Part shown: one piece after another, positions 8,152-16,750 of the stretch | How the letters are laid out: the number at the start of each line of letters is the position of its first letter | Position numbering within the stretch: position 1 is the stretch's first letter | From: a beta proteobacterium MWH-UniP1 | GTDB taxonomy: Bacteria > Pseudomonadota > Gammaproteobacteria > Burkholderiales > Burkholderiaceae_A | Assembly: GCA_036362785.1 (NCBI GenBank) | Contig: CP143625.1 | Location: 869,401 to 933,400, forward strand | DNA length: 64,000 nt | Direction of reading: 5' to 3' | Notes under the pieces: generated by a model | Database searches by the model: none | What the model was told of the DNA's origin: nothing | The model's input: only the letters and a program-made list of their open reading frames with translations | Position numbers and translations under genes: made by a program

Positions 8152-8175
8152 TTTCCTTAACCTAGGTTAAGGAAA
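8152..8175. promoter_or_regulatory. Perfect 24-bp palindrome in the nirE-nirC divergent promoter region
   Basis: The half-site TTTCCTTAACCT is followed immediately by its exact complement, with no spacer. The inner 14 bases, TTAACCTAGGTTAA, have the 5-4-5 layout of FNR/DNR boxes (TTGAT-N4-ATCAA) but with different half-site bases. The centre is about 64 bases from the nirE start and 66 from the nirC start used here, so one bound dimer near -41.5 could serve both operons. Direct view: palindrome and position. Inference: operator of a Crp/Fnr-type or other dimeric regulator. Confidence 0.65.
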
Positions 8176-8229
8176 ACAAAGGTTCATCTGGGCACCATAG
8201 CCCTCATGAAAACGGCCTGGGGAGTGGCG

Positions 8230-8601
8230 ATGATGGGTGGTAAGAGTGGTCATCTGGGGGTAATCGTGGTTGGGCTTTTGCTCTGTGTCACAGCGGCCCA
8301 GGCTAGCACAGACCCGGCCGCATCGGAACCATCGTTGGCCCGTCAACAACAGTTAATCCGTATGGTGCGTCAGGATTGTGGCTCATGTCACGGCATGCGA
8401 CTCACCGGCGGGCTTGGCCCTGCGCTCACCCAACAGGCCCTGGCCGACAAACCCCTGGACTCCCTGGTCGCCACAGTCCATGCTGGCCGACCGGGCACCC
8501 CCATGCCACCTTGGTCGGCATTATTAAGCTATGAAGAGGCCGCGTGGATTGTGAAGCGACTGCAGACAGGATTTCCAGAGGAAGTGGAGAGAGGTCGATA
8601 A
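8230..8601 (+). CDS. nirC: NirC-type small periplasmic cytochrome c
   Basis: A 123-residue exported monoheme cytochrome c. The heme site CGSCH lies at 50-54 and a Met (G-T-P-M-P-P-W) near residue 92 is the likely distal ligand. The start at 8230 is preferred because GGGGAG sits five bases upstream; the upstream ATG at 8206 has no visible ribosome binding site. The signal peptide runs through V-V-G-L-L-L-C-V-T-A-A-Q-A. NirC proteins deliver electrons to cytochrome cd1 or to heme d1 maturation (NirN/NirS). It is the first gene of a seven-gene operon; its TAA overlaps the nirF ATG by one base. Confidence 0.85.
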   Translation: MMGGKSGHLGVIVVGLLLCVTAAQASTDPAASEPSLARQQQLIRMVRQDCGSCHGMRLTGGLGPALTQQALADKPLDSLVATVHAGRPGTPMPPWSALLSYEEAAWIVKRLQTGFPEEVERGR

Positions 8602-9791
8602 TGGAACGACGGGTATTTTTGGCAGGTGCAGTCATTGGTCCGGCGATGTTGGCGGGGTGTGCCTCGGTGGGGGTTCAACCCGCAGCGGTGGGCACCGGAG
8701 ATCTGGGTGTTGTGATCCAGCGTGCCAAGGGAAGGCTGTCGATTGTCAACACCACTACCCGTGAATTGATTGGCGAGGTCGAAGGCCTGGGGGATTTATC
8801 CCATGCGTCGGTTGTCTTTTCGCGAGATGCTCGCTTTGCTTATGTGTTTGGCCGGGACGGGGGGCTGACCAAGGTCAACATCCTGACCCGGGCGATTGAG
8901 GCCCGAGTCATGCAGGCGGGCAATTCGATTGGTGGCGCCATCTCGGCCGATGGTAAGTTGGTTGTTGCTCAGAATTACACACCGGGTGGCATCAAGGTCT
9001 TTGATGCGGAGACATTGGAACTCAAACTCGATCTGCCAGCGCGCTACGGTCAAGGTCAGCTGTCCCGTGTGGTGGGTCTGGTCGATCTTCCAAACCGACG
9101 GTTTGCGTATAGCCTATTTGATGCAGATGAAATCTGGGTGGTAGATTGCAATGATCTGTCCAACCCGAAGGTGACCACGTTTAAGCAGATTGGTCGTCAA
9201 CCCTATGATGCCCTGGTCACACCCAATGGGCGACACTACATTGCGGGCCTCTTTGGCCAAGACGGCTTGGCCATGATTGATCTGTGGAGTGAATCGCCCA
9301 AAGTGCAGCATATCTTGACAGGGTATGGCCGCGGATCTCAGCCGCTACCGGTTTACAAGATGCCGCACCTGCGTGGTTGGGCAGTGGCTGGCCGGCGTGC
9401 GTATCTTCCTGCGATTGGTCGTCACGAGGTCTTGGTGGTGGACACCGACACTTGGCAAGAGGTTGGCCGCATCCCGGTGGCAGGCCAGCCTGTTTTTGTG
9501 ATGGCGCGCCCCGATGGCCGTCAGGTCTGGGTGAATTTTTCGGTCCCCGATTACAACAGGGTGCAGGTGATTGACACGCAGAGTAATCAGGTTGTGGCCA
9601 CACTCTCGCCGGGCAAGGCAGTGCTGCATATGGAATTTACGCCCCGCGGAGAGTCGGTATGGATCAGTGCCCGCGATGACAATCGCGTGGTTGTTATCGA
9701 TACACACACATTGAAGAATCAGGCGGTGCTGTCGGTCGATGCGCCATCGGGAATTTTCTTCACTTCGCGTGCGAATCGGGTTGGGTTTTAA
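8601..9791 (+). CDS. nirF: NirF, heme d1 biosynthesis periplasmic lipoprotein
   Basis: A 396-residue protein with a lipobox (L-A-G-C at 17-20), so it is expected to be a periplasmic lipoprotein. The rest is an eight-bladed beta-propeller related to the d1 domain of NirS: repeated segments such as A-R-F-A-Y-V-F-G-R-D-G, G-G-A-I-S-A-D-G-K and R-F-A-Y-S-L-F-D-A-D-E-I-W. NirF is essential for heme d1 formation and acts late, on precursors bound in the periplasm; its exact reaction has been debated. The start at 8601 follows nirC directly (TAATG); the longer open frame into nirC is not used. Confidence 0.92.
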   Translation: MERRVFLAGAVIGPAMLAGCASVGVQPAAVGTGDLGVVIQRAKGRLSIVNTTTRELIGEVEGLGDLSHASVVFSRDARFAYVFGRDGGLTKVNILTRAIEARVMQAGNSIGGAISADGKLVVAQNYTPGGIKVFDAETLELKLDLPARYGQGQLSRVVGLVDLPNRRFAYSLFDADEIWVVDCNDLSNPKVTTFKQIGRQPYDALVTPNGRHYIAGLFGQDGLAMIDLWSESPKVQHILTGYGRGSQPLPVYKMPHLRGWAVAGRRAYLPAIGRHEVLVVDTDTWQEVGRIPVAGQPVFVMARPDGRQVWVNFSVPDYNRVQVIDTQSNQVVATLSPGKAVLHMEFTPRGESVWISARDDNRVVVIDTHTLKNQAVLSVDAPSGIFFTSRANRVGF

Positions 9792-9806
9792 ACGCTAACG
9801 GCCGTC

Positions 9807-10823
9807 ATGACCACCTCCACCAATCTGCCGATGGACTGCCAGGCTGCCGATCGACCGTTTGAGATGCTCAACGGTGAGCAGCGCGACTTTCCGCTGGTTG
9901 CCCGTCCTTTTGCGCTGCTTTCGGAGCGTTACGGCCTATCCATTGAAGAAGTGATGTCCTGTTATTGCGACTGGCTGGACAAGGGTGTGATGAGCCGCGT
10001 GGGCGGGGTATTTCATCAGGCCGCAGGTGGTGCATCTTTATTGGCCGCGATGGCGGTGCCTCCGCATGACCTGGATCGTGTGGCCGATATCGTGTCGCAA
10101 TCTCCCGGGGTGAATCACAACTACGAACGCGAGCATGTCTACAACCTGTGGTTTGTCATGACAGGGCAAGACGCTGCAACGGTCGAAGCAGAGATGCAAG
10201 CGCTGGATGCGCAGACGGGCTATCAGGCACTTCGCCTGCCGATGGTCCGACCGTATCGGATTGACCTTGCTTTTGATCTCAAGGAAAAGGCTGCAAGTCA
10301 CAAGCCCAGCAATCTTTCTTTGCAACAGGTTCCGGCGATTGCGCCCGCAGATCGTGCTTTGGCAGCCTTGGTGGAGGGGGGCATCGCGATTGTTGAACGC
10401 CCGTATGACTTGTGGGCAAAACAGTTGGGCTGGACTTCTGATCAGGTCTGTCAAAAGATTCAAGAGTGGTTAGCCACTGGTGTGTTGCGTCGTTTTGGCA
10501 ATGTGGTGCGGCACCACGAGCTTGGTTTTGGTTGTAACGCCATGACTGTCTTCGATGTGCCGCAGGCGCGTGTGGACGAAGTAGGTCTGGCGTTGGCCCA
10601 GGTGCCACAGGTGACGCTGGCGTATCAACGCGCCCGGGCACCAGGATGGAATTACAATGTGTATTGCATGGTGCATGGCACGAATCGCGAAGATGTTCAG
10701 GCAGTGATCGATCAGATCTTGCACACCCTTCGTCTTGACGATCTGCCGCATGCGGTGCTCTTCTCACTCAGGCGCTTCAAACAGACGGGCGCCCGGAGAT
10801 ATCGTGATGCAGCTCACATCTAG
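9807..10823 (+). CDS. nirDL: Fused NirD-NirL siroheme decarboxylase subunit
   Basis: A 338-residue fusion of two Lrp/AsnC-like siroheme decarboxylase modules. The first half (about 1-165, NirD-like) has H-N-Y-E-R-E-H at 104-110 and N-L-W-F-V. The second half (about 178-338, NirL-like) has Y-Q-R-A-R-A-P-G-W-N-Y-N around 273-284 and C-M-V-H-G. With NirG and NirH it decarboxylates siroheme to didecarboxysiroheme (12,18-didecarboxysiroheme) in the cytoplasm. NirD and NirL are separate genes in some organisms and fused in others. The 3' end overlaps nirG by 17 bases. Confidence 0.9.
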   Translation: MTTSTNLPMDCQAADRPFEMLNGEQRDFPLVARPFALLSERYGLSIEEVMSCYCDWLDKGVMSRVGGVFHQAAGGASLLAAMAVPPHDLDRVADIVSQSPGVNHNYEREHVYNLWFVMTGQDAATVEAEMQALDAQTGYQALRLPMVRPYRIDLAFDLKEKAASHKPSNLSLQQVPAIAPADRALAALVEGGIAIVERPYDLWAKQLGWTSDQVCQKIQEWLATGVLRRFGNVVRHHELGFGCNAMTVFDVPQARVDEVGLALAQVPQVTLAYQRARAPGWNYNVYCMVHGTNREDVQAVIDQILHTLRLDDLPHAVLFSLRRFKQTGARRYRDAAHI

Positions 10824-11271
10824 AGATCTGCAGTTGATCGATCGGCTGCACGGCGGGTTTCCAATCTCAGAGCGACCGTATCAAGATGTTGCGGTGGAGA
10901 TGGGTTGGTCCGAGATGGAAGTGATTGAACGGCTGCAAGCGCTGTTAGATGCCGGGGTCTTAACTCGCTTTGGGCCCTTGTTTCAGATTGAGCGGGCGGG
11001 TGGCCTATTTGTATTGGCAGCATTGGCGGCCCCCGAGGAACGGTTTGAAGCGATTACCGAGCTGGTCAATCAGTTCCCCGAGGTCGCCCACAACTATCGG
11101 CGTGAGCATGCCTTGAACATGTGGTTTGTGGTGGCTGCAGAGTCGCCAGCCGCAGCCCAGGATGTTATGGCCCGTATCGAGTCAGTGACGGGTTGTGCTG
11201 TGTTGGCCTTTCCAAAAGAGCGAGAGTTTTTTGTGGAGTTGCGATTGCCTGTCTTGGGAGGGACAGTATGA
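10807..11271 (+). CDS. nirG: NirG siroheme decarboxylase subunit
   Basis: A 154-residue Lrp/AsnC-like protein. An N-terminal winged helix precedes a ferredoxin-like domain carrying H-N-Y-R-R-E-H at 95-101 and N-M-W-F-V-V, the same signature as in the NirD half of the upstream fusion. It works with NirDL and NirH in the decarboxylation of siroheme on the way to heme d1. The start at 10807 (ATG, overlapping the end of nirDL) fits the N-terminus of homologous proteins; the open frame upstream is a reading-frame extension. Its stop overlaps nirH by four bases. Confidence 0.88.
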   Translation: MQLTSRDLQLIDRLHGGFPISERPYQDVAVEMGWSEMEVIERLQALLDAGVLTRFGPLFQIERAGGLFVLAALAAPEERFEAITELVNQFPEVAHNYRREHALNMWFVVAAESPAAAQDVMARIESVTGCAVLAFPKEREFFVELRLPVLGGTV

Positions 11272-11753
11272 AGGCCCTGGATCCAATGGACCGCGCATTG
11301 ATTCGCGCCACACAGTCGGGATTGCCGCTGGTGCCACGGCCCTATGCGCAGATTGCGGCCGAGCTTGGCATTGACGAGACCCAAGTCCGCGACCGTCTTT
11401 CTGCCATGCTGAACTCAGGACTGATTCGCCGGATTGGTGCGGTGCCCAATCACTATCGACTGGGCTTTGTGGCCAATGGCATGTCGGTCTGGGATGTCGA
11501 CGACGACGTGGTGGACGCAATTGGTGAGCGTATTGGGGCCTTGCCGGGTGTGAGCCACTGTTATCGGCGCCCACGGCATTTACCGATATGGCGTTATAAC
11601 TTATTTGCTATGGTGCACGGGCGTAGCCGTGATGAAGTGTCGGCACAAGTCGAGAATTTGGCGGCAATCATGGGCTCAGCGTGTCGTGCCCATGATGTCT
11701 TGTATTCGTCGGCAATATTGAAAAAAACCGGCTTCCGGATGAAAGAGGTGTAA
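11268..11753 (+). CDS. nirH: NirH siroheme decarboxylase subunit
   Basis: A 161-residue Lrp/AsnC-like protein, NirL-type: I-R-R-I-G-A-V-P-N-H-Y-R-L-G near 53-66, C-Y-R-R-P-R-H-L-P-I-W-R-Y-N at 98-111 and A-M-V-H-G-R-S. The start at 11268 overlaps the nirG stop (ATGA). Together with NirDL and NirG it makes up the four modules D, L, G and H, so a complete siroheme decarboxylase set is present. Confidence 0.88.
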   Translation: MKALDPMDRALIRATQSGLPLVPRPYAQIAAELGIDETQVRDRLSAMLNSGLIRRIGAVPNHYRLGFVANGMSVWDVDDDVVDAIGERIGALPGVSHCYRRPRHLPIWRYNLFAMVHGRSRDEVSAQVENLAAIMGSACRAHDVLYSSAILKKTGFRMKEV

Positions 11754-11755
11754 TC

Positions 11756-12964
11756 GTGTTTCGAATCAGTCATTACATGCGAGAGTTGGCTGCCGCTCAG
11801 CGGCAGGGGGCTTATCCAGCAGCGGCCACTCGTGGCTCAAGCGCGAGCCATGCAGCCAGCCAGCCCATGGGGCCAGTGGTGATCTGGAACCTGATCCGCC
11901 GTTGCAACCTCACTTGCAAACACTGCTATGCCCTGTCAGCGGATCACGATTACCCCAATGAGTTAACGACCGAACAGGTCTACACCGTGATGCAAGATTT
12001 AAAGGCGTTTCATGTTCCGGTGTTGATTTTGTCTGGCGGTGAGCCGCTGATGCGCAAAGATATTTTTGATATTGCGCATCGGGCCAAAGAGATGGGTTTT
12101 TATGTGGGGCTCTCGACCAACGGCACGCTGATTGACGAACCCATGGCGGACCGCATCGCGGCCACAGGTTTTAATTATGTTGGGATTAGTCTTGATGGCC
12201 TTCGTGAGACCCACGACAAATTCCGTCGTTTGCAGGGTGCTTTTGATAAAAGTCTGTCTGCCGTTCGGTTTTTAGAAGCCCGCGGCGTCAAGGTGGGGCT
12301 GCGCTTTACCATGACCGCATTAAACGCCCACGATTTTCCGCCGCTCTTGGATTTAATGCGCGAAGAGCAGGTCCAGAAGTTTTATTTCTCCCACCTGAAC
12401 TATGCCGGGCGCGGCAACATCCATCGTGAAAAAGATGCCCAGGTAGCGGCTACTAAGGCCGCCATGGACTTGTTGTTTGAAAGGGCCTGGGATGCTGCCA
12501 TCAATGGCCGGGATGAAGAATATGTCACAGGCAACAACGATGCAGACGCCGTTTGGCTTTTGCATTGGGTGGCCAAGCGCATGCCACAGTGGCTCGACCC
12601 GCTTCAAGAGCGGCTCACGCAGTGGGGTGGGAATTCAAGTGGTGTGAATATCGCCAACATCGATAATCTTGGCCATGTCCACCCCGACACCATGTGGTGG
12701 CACTACGACCTGGGCTCGGTGAAAGAGCGACCGTTTTCTGAGATCTGGCAAGACACCAGCGATCCTGTGATGGCGGGGCTGAAATCCAAACCCCGCCCGG
12801 TGAAGGGCCGTTGTGCTACCTGCCACTATCGGGCCATCTGCGGGGGCAACACGCGGGTTCGGGCACAGCAACTCACGGGGGATGTCTGGGCGGAAGACCC
12901 AGGTTGTTATCTCACCGATGCTGAAATACAAAGCATGCCGGTGAATGCGTGCGCGGCGACATGA
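11756..12964 (+). CDS. nirJ: NirJ radical SAM enzyme of heme d1 synthesis
   Basis: A 402-residue radical SAM protein starting with GTG two bases after nirH. The cluster motif C-N-L-T-C-K-H-C has C50, C54 and C57; S-G-G-E-P-L follows. The C-terminal region holds C353, C356, C362 and C384 (C-A-T-C-H-Y-R-A-I-C, then P-G-C-Y-L-T), a SPASM/twitch-like second Fe-S site. NirJ removes two propionate side chains from didecarboxysiroheme; in vitro the product is a dilactone precursor of heme d1. It depends on Fe-S assembly, which may explain the SufT-like gene nearby. Confidence 0.92.
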   Translation: MFRISHYMRELAAAQRQGAYPAAATRGSSASHAASQPMGPVVIWNLIRRCNLTCKHCYALSADHDYPNELTTEQVYTVMQDLKAFHVPVLILSGGEPLMRKDIFDIAHRAKEMGFYVGLSTNGTLIDEPMADRIAATGFNYVGISLDGLRETHDKFRRLQGAFDKSLSAVRFLEARGVKVGLRFTMTALNAHDFPPLLDLMREEQVQKFYFSHLNYAGRGNIHREKDAQVAATKAAMDLLFERAWDAAINGRDEEYVTGNNDADAVWLLHWVAKRMPQWLDPLQERLTQWGGNSSGVNIANIDNLGHVHPDTMWWHYDLGSVKERPFSEIWQDTSDPVMAGLKSKPRPVKGRCATCHYRAICGGNTRVRAQQLTGDVWAEDPGCYLTDAEIQSMPVNACAAT

Positions 12965-12981
12965 ATTCAAAAGGCTAGTTT

Positions 12982-14643
12982 ATGTACACCTTTTTAAATG
13001 CATTAACTATTCGTTTTGTTCTGACCATTGCGATTTTCTGGTGCTTAAGTCTTGGCCTGGCCCAAGCCCAAGCCTCTGGTGCTGCGACTACAGCGTCAGA
13101 ACCCGTTGCGCAGCGGGCAGCGACTGGCGCGATCGATCCAGGCCGTCTGTATCAGCAGCATTGTGTGAGCTGCCATGGCGAGCAGCGTATTGGTGTCATG
13201 GGGCCGGCGCTTTTGCCAGAAAGCCTTGCACGTATCCGTGATGCCGAAATTACCCGCGTGATTGCCCAGGGGCGGGTGGCTACCCAGATGCTAGGGTTTT
13301 CTGCTGTGTTGTCCCCCGCTGAAATTACAGCGCTCACGAAATGGGTGCGCTCTCCGGTTCATCCAGTACCGCAGTGGGCCGATACAGATATTCGCGCATC
13401 GCGTGTGATGCCGCCAGCAGCGCGCCCGGATGCAAATAAACCCGTTTGGTCGGCGGACCCCATGAATCTGTTCGTGGTGGTCGAAGGCGGCGATCACCAT
13501 ATCTCGTTGGTCGATGGGGATCGATTTGATGTGATTCATCGTTTCCCATCTCGGTTTGCACTGCATGGCGGGCCGAAATTTTCTCCCGATGGCCGTTATG
13601 TCATCTTTGGTTCGCGGGATGGCTGGATTACCAAGTATGACCTGTGGAATCTTCGGGTGGTGGCCGAAGTGCGTGCCGGCTTGAACATGCGCAATGTGGC
13701 CATTAGTTCCGATGGGCGATACGTGGTAGCTGCAAACTATCTTCCCCATACCGTGGTGATCTTTGATGAGATGCTCAACCATGTGAAAACCCTGAAGGCC
13801 GAGACCTTGGATGGCAAACAGAGCTCGCGTGTCTCTGCGGTCTACGATGCTGGGCCAAGAAAAAGTTTTGTCGTGGCCTTAAAAGATGCCCCCGAGATCT
13901 GGGAGATTTCCTACGATCCAAACGCCAAGCCGATTTTTGATGGCTATGTCCACGACTTTCGTATGGGCGAAGCGGTTGCTAAGCCCGGTTTTCTTGGGGT
14001 TCGGCGCACCCGCCTAGACGAACCCCTGGATGATTTTTTCTTCGATCAGTCTTATACCCATGTCTTGGGCGCGACTCGGCCGCGAGAGGGCGCTGGGGCT
14101 GCGGCAGCTTCGGCCTCTGCCCAAGTCGTGAATCTGGACATTCGGCGCAAAATTGCCGACCTGGCCATCGCCGGTATGCCGCATCTTGGGTCGGGCATTA
14201 CGTTTTCGCGTAACGGGGCAACCGTGCTGGCCAGCCCGAATTTGCGCGATGGATCGATTGATGTGATTGAGATGAGCACCTGGAAGCCAGTGGCCACGAT
14301 TAAGACACCCGGCCCTGGGTTTTTTATGCGCAGTCATGAATCAACCCGGTTTGCGTGGACCGACTCCATGATGAGCCCAACGGCAAAAGACACGCTGAGT
14401 ATCATTGACAAGCAGACCCTTGAAATCGTTCATCAAGTCAAAGAGCCCGGTAAAACGCTGGCCCATATTGAATTCACCAAAGATGGCCGGTATGCCCTGG
14501 CCAGTGTCTGGGAAAACGACGGTGCCTTGGTGGTCTTTGATGCGCAGACCTTTAAAGAAGTCAAACGTCTCCCCATGAAAAAACCCGTCGGCAAGTACAA
14601 CGTGTGGAATAAGATCACGCGATCAGAGGGCACGTCTCATTAA
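12982..14643 (+). CDS. nirN: NirN, dihydro-heme d1 dehydrogenase (cytochrome cd1 paralogue)
   Basis: A 553-residue exported protein with an N-terminal cytochrome c domain (CVSCH at 61-65) and an eight-bladed d1-type propeller, as in NirS. A signal segment (residues 10-30) ends near A-Q-A. NirN introduces the acrylate double bond, the last step of heme d1 synthesis, and hands the cofactor to NirS. At the place of the NirS active-site His (V-A-S-H) it reads Y-D-A-G-P-R-K-S-F, as expected for a paralogue with a different task. It is the last gene of the nirC operon. Confidence 0.9.
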   Translation: MYTFLNALTIRFVLTIAIFWCLSLGLAQAQASGAATTASEPVAQRAATGAIDPGRLYQQHCVSCHGEQRIGVMGPALLPESLARIRDAEITRVIAQGRVATQMLGFSAVLSPAEITALTKWVRSPVHPVPQWADTDIRASRVMPPAARPDANKPVWSADPMNLFVVVEGGDHHISLVDGDRFDVIHRFPSRFALHGGPKFSPDGRYVIFGSRDGWITKYDLWNLRVVAEVRAGLNMRNVAISSDGRYVVAANYLPHTVVIFDEMLNHVKTLKAETLDGKQSSRVSAVYDAGPRKSFVVALKDAPEIWEISYDPNAKPIFDGYVHDFRMGEAVAKPGFLGVRRTRLDEPLDDFFFDQSYTHVLGATRPREGAGAAAASASAQVVNLDIRRKIADLAIAGMPHLGSGITFSRNGATVLASPNLRDGSIDVIEMSTWKPVATIKTPGPGFFMRSHESTRFAWTDSMMSPTAKDTLSIIDKQTLEIVHQVKEPGKTLAHIEFTKDGRYALASVWENDGALVVFDAQTFKEVKRLPMKKPVGKYNVWNKITRSEGTSH

Positions 14644-14718
14644 CGCAAGGGGGGCGTCGCATCAGGTTTTGGTGATCGTTCTTTGGTTCGGCTGACCTAG
14701 GCGATAGAGAGGGTTTTC

Positions 14719-15657
14719 GTGGGGATAGGTGCATATATTCGGCGTGTTGGCCGCAAGCGCGGTGATGGCCACGCCCTGACGCGGCCTGAGGCCGCCGATC
14801 TGATGGCCCAGGTGTTGGACCGCACGGTGACCGATCTTGAGGTGGGTGCCTTTTGCATGGCCATGCGGATCAAAGGGGAAAGCGCCGACGAGTTGGCCGG
14901 TTTCATGGATGCGTTACAGGCGCGTGTGCAATGTATTTCTGCGGCAAACGGCAACCCCGTGGTGGTGATACCCAGCTATAACGGCGCAAGAAAATTCCCG
15001 GTGTTAACACCGCTGTTGGGTCTGATGCTGGCACAACGTGGCGTACCAGTCTTGATGCACGGTATGCCAACCGAAGACGTACGGGTTAGTAGTGGTGATG
15101 TTTTACGTGAACTCGGTATTGGCCAGAGTCAATCGCTAGCACCAATGGCAGCCGGTGAATTTCGCTGGGTGGATACCGCCTTGCTGTGCCCCGGGCTTGC
15201 CCGGCTACTTGAAGTGCGGCGGGCCCTGACCCTTCGTAACACTGGCCATAGTCTTGCCAAGATGATCAATCCAATTGCTGGAAAAAGCCTGTTGCTGTCC
15301 AGTTATACCCATGGGGAATACAGCGAGGCGATGCAGGAAGCCATGCAAATGCATCATCTGTCGGCCATGTTGTTTCATGGCCTTGAGGGTGAAGTCATTG
15401 CGGAAGCGCGCCGACTGCGAGAGACCGTTTTTATTTTGAACGGGCAGCATCAGTCGGCTGCTTTCTGGGCGGATCAGATGGCGAGTCTTTCCGCCGAGAC
15501 AGGCCGCGGGCTGTCGTTATCGCCCCAGGAAATGCAGATCGATGCGGCGCAGACGGCTGCTTACACCCAAAAAGTGCTGAGCGGGCAAGGGCCGGTATCC
15601 GAGGCGGTGGCAGCGCAGGTGGCTTTAATCACCCGTGCGTGGCAGGCCGTCTGCTAA
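14719..15657 (+). CDS. ybiB: YbiB/TrpD2-family protein (anthranilate phosphoribosyltransferase fold)
   Basis: A 312-residue protein of the TrpD2/YbiB family. It has the trp-type N-terminal helical domain (E-A-A-D-L-M-A-Q-V, M-R-I-K-G-E-S-A-D-E-L) and a nucleoside-phosphorylase-like core (V-V-V-I-P-S-Y-N-G-A-R-K-F-P). E. coli YbiB binds nucleic acid and belongs to the LexA regulon; no enzyme activity is known. Start is GTG at 14719. The 3' end overlaps the convergent NnrS-like gene by 29 bases. YbiB next to nitrogen-oxide genes recurs in betaproteobacteria as far as I recall, but a role in denitrification is unproven. Confidence 0.8.
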   Translation: MGIGAYIRRVGRKRGDGHALTRPEAADLMAQVLDRTVTDLEVGAFCMAMRIKGESADELAGFMDALQARVQCISAANGNPVVVIPSYNGARKFPVLTPLLGLMLAQRGVPVLMHGMPTEDVRVSSGDVLRELGIGQSQSLAPMAAGEFRWVDTALLCPGLARLLEVRRALTLRNTGHSLAKMINPIAGKSLLLSSYTHGEYSEAMQEAMQMHHLSAMLFHGLEGEVIAEARRLRETVFILNGQHQSAAFWADQMASLSAETGRGLSLSPQEMQIDAAQTAAYTQKVLSGQGPVSEAVAAQVALITRAWQAVC

Positions 15658-16750
15658 GGTTGCGGCCCTTGCGCACCCCCCAGACCATCACCACGGCAAA
15701 GAAGATAAATGTCAGGGCGTTTGCAACGGCGCCAAATTGTTGAAGGGGTGTGATGTCTAACACCTTTCCCGCAACACGCAACGCCAAAGAGCCGTGAAGT
15801 AGTGCTAAAGGAATATAAAAGGCAGCGTGATACGCCACCTTGATTCTGGCGATGGCAGGGAAAATAATGAGTGCATGGCCAAACACCATGGCCATGACGA
15901 AACCAAGCCCCAGTGCATGCAGTGCGCTGTCACGCAGTGGGCTGCCCGGCACAAAGGCTCCCAGCAGGCCAAGAACGCCAGCAAGCCCAAGCCACCCATA
16001 GCCCGACAACAGGCATGCGGCGATATAACGTGTCATGCCGGTCTGACGCATGTTGTGACGGGCAAGATCGTATCGAATCAGCCATGCGGCCAACAACGTG
16101 AGCCCCACTGAAAACAAAGTGCCTGCCCCAGGCAGTACTAGTGCATATCCCAGGGCCCCGATCATGATGGTGACCACAATAGCGTGGCACCAACGCTTTG
16201 CGTGCTGTGGTGTGCCCAGCAATCGCGTGAGTTCTAAGCGCTCGCCCGCAATCGTGATGATCAAAAAGGCAAACCAGAGTAGGGTTGCGCGGGCGGTGTC
16301 GTTGGTGAACCACCAGACCATGCCCCCGATGCTCCAGCAGGCCGCGCTGCCTGCAAGAATCACGGTGAAATCTGCTTTTACTTTTCGCAGCAGCTGAAGG
16401 CTCACCACTGTTAAGACCGTTGCGGCCGCAATCGCCAAAAGCTGTGCGCCGGCCACAATCCCAAAAAGAAGGAGCAGCAGTGTGCCCACGGCATTGAGAA
16501 CCGGTGCTGCATAGGCGGTGGCGGTCTTCACTGCAACGGCGCGCTCAAGACTAATCACAACGCCAAAAAAACCGGAGATCAGGAGAGGTCCGTGAAAGGC
16601 GGCAAACTGCAAGCTGATGTCCGGAACCGTGATCTGTAGTCGGGATAAGCCCGCAAATATTCCCACCAGCAGGGTAATCACGGCGACTGCAAACAATCCA
16701 AATCTTAGGGGTCTGGCGCTAGCGGTATTGGCGTTGGAAAGGGCGGTCAC
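15629..16750 (-). CDS. NnrS-like polytopic membrane protein
   Basis: A 373-residue protein with about 12 hydrophobic segments and few charged loops. It resembles NnrS distantly: A-F-H-G-P-L-L-I-S-G-F-F-G (H53) recalls the W-H-G-H-E-M segment of NnrS, and A-L-H-A-L-G-L-G-F-V-M-A-M-V-F-G-H-A (H278, H292) recalls its H-T-I-A-M-G-G region. These histidines are candidate heme or metal ligands inside the membrane. The start overlaps the stop of the SufT-like gene by four bases, so the two are coupled, behind an FNR/DNR-type box. Function unknown; protection against NO or handling of heme or metal are the likely options. Confidence 0.65.
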   Translation of the reverse strand: MTALSNANTASARPLRFGLFAVAVITLLVGIFAGLSRLQITVPDISLQFAAFHGPLLISGFFGVVISLERAVAVKTATAYAAPVLNAVGTLLLLLFGIVAGAQLLAIAAATVLTVVSLQLLRKVKADFTVILAGSAACWSIGGMVWWFTNDTARATLLWFAFLIITIAGERLELTRLLGTPQHAKRWCHAIVVTIMIGALGYALVLPGAGTLFSVGLTLLAAWLIRYDLARHNMRQTGMTRYIAACLLSGYGWLGLAGVLGLLGAFVPGSPLRDSALHALGLGFVMAMVFGHALIIFPAIARIKVAYHAAFYIPLALLHGSLALRVAGKVLDITPLQQFGAVANALTFIFFAVVMVWGVRKGRNLSRRPATHG

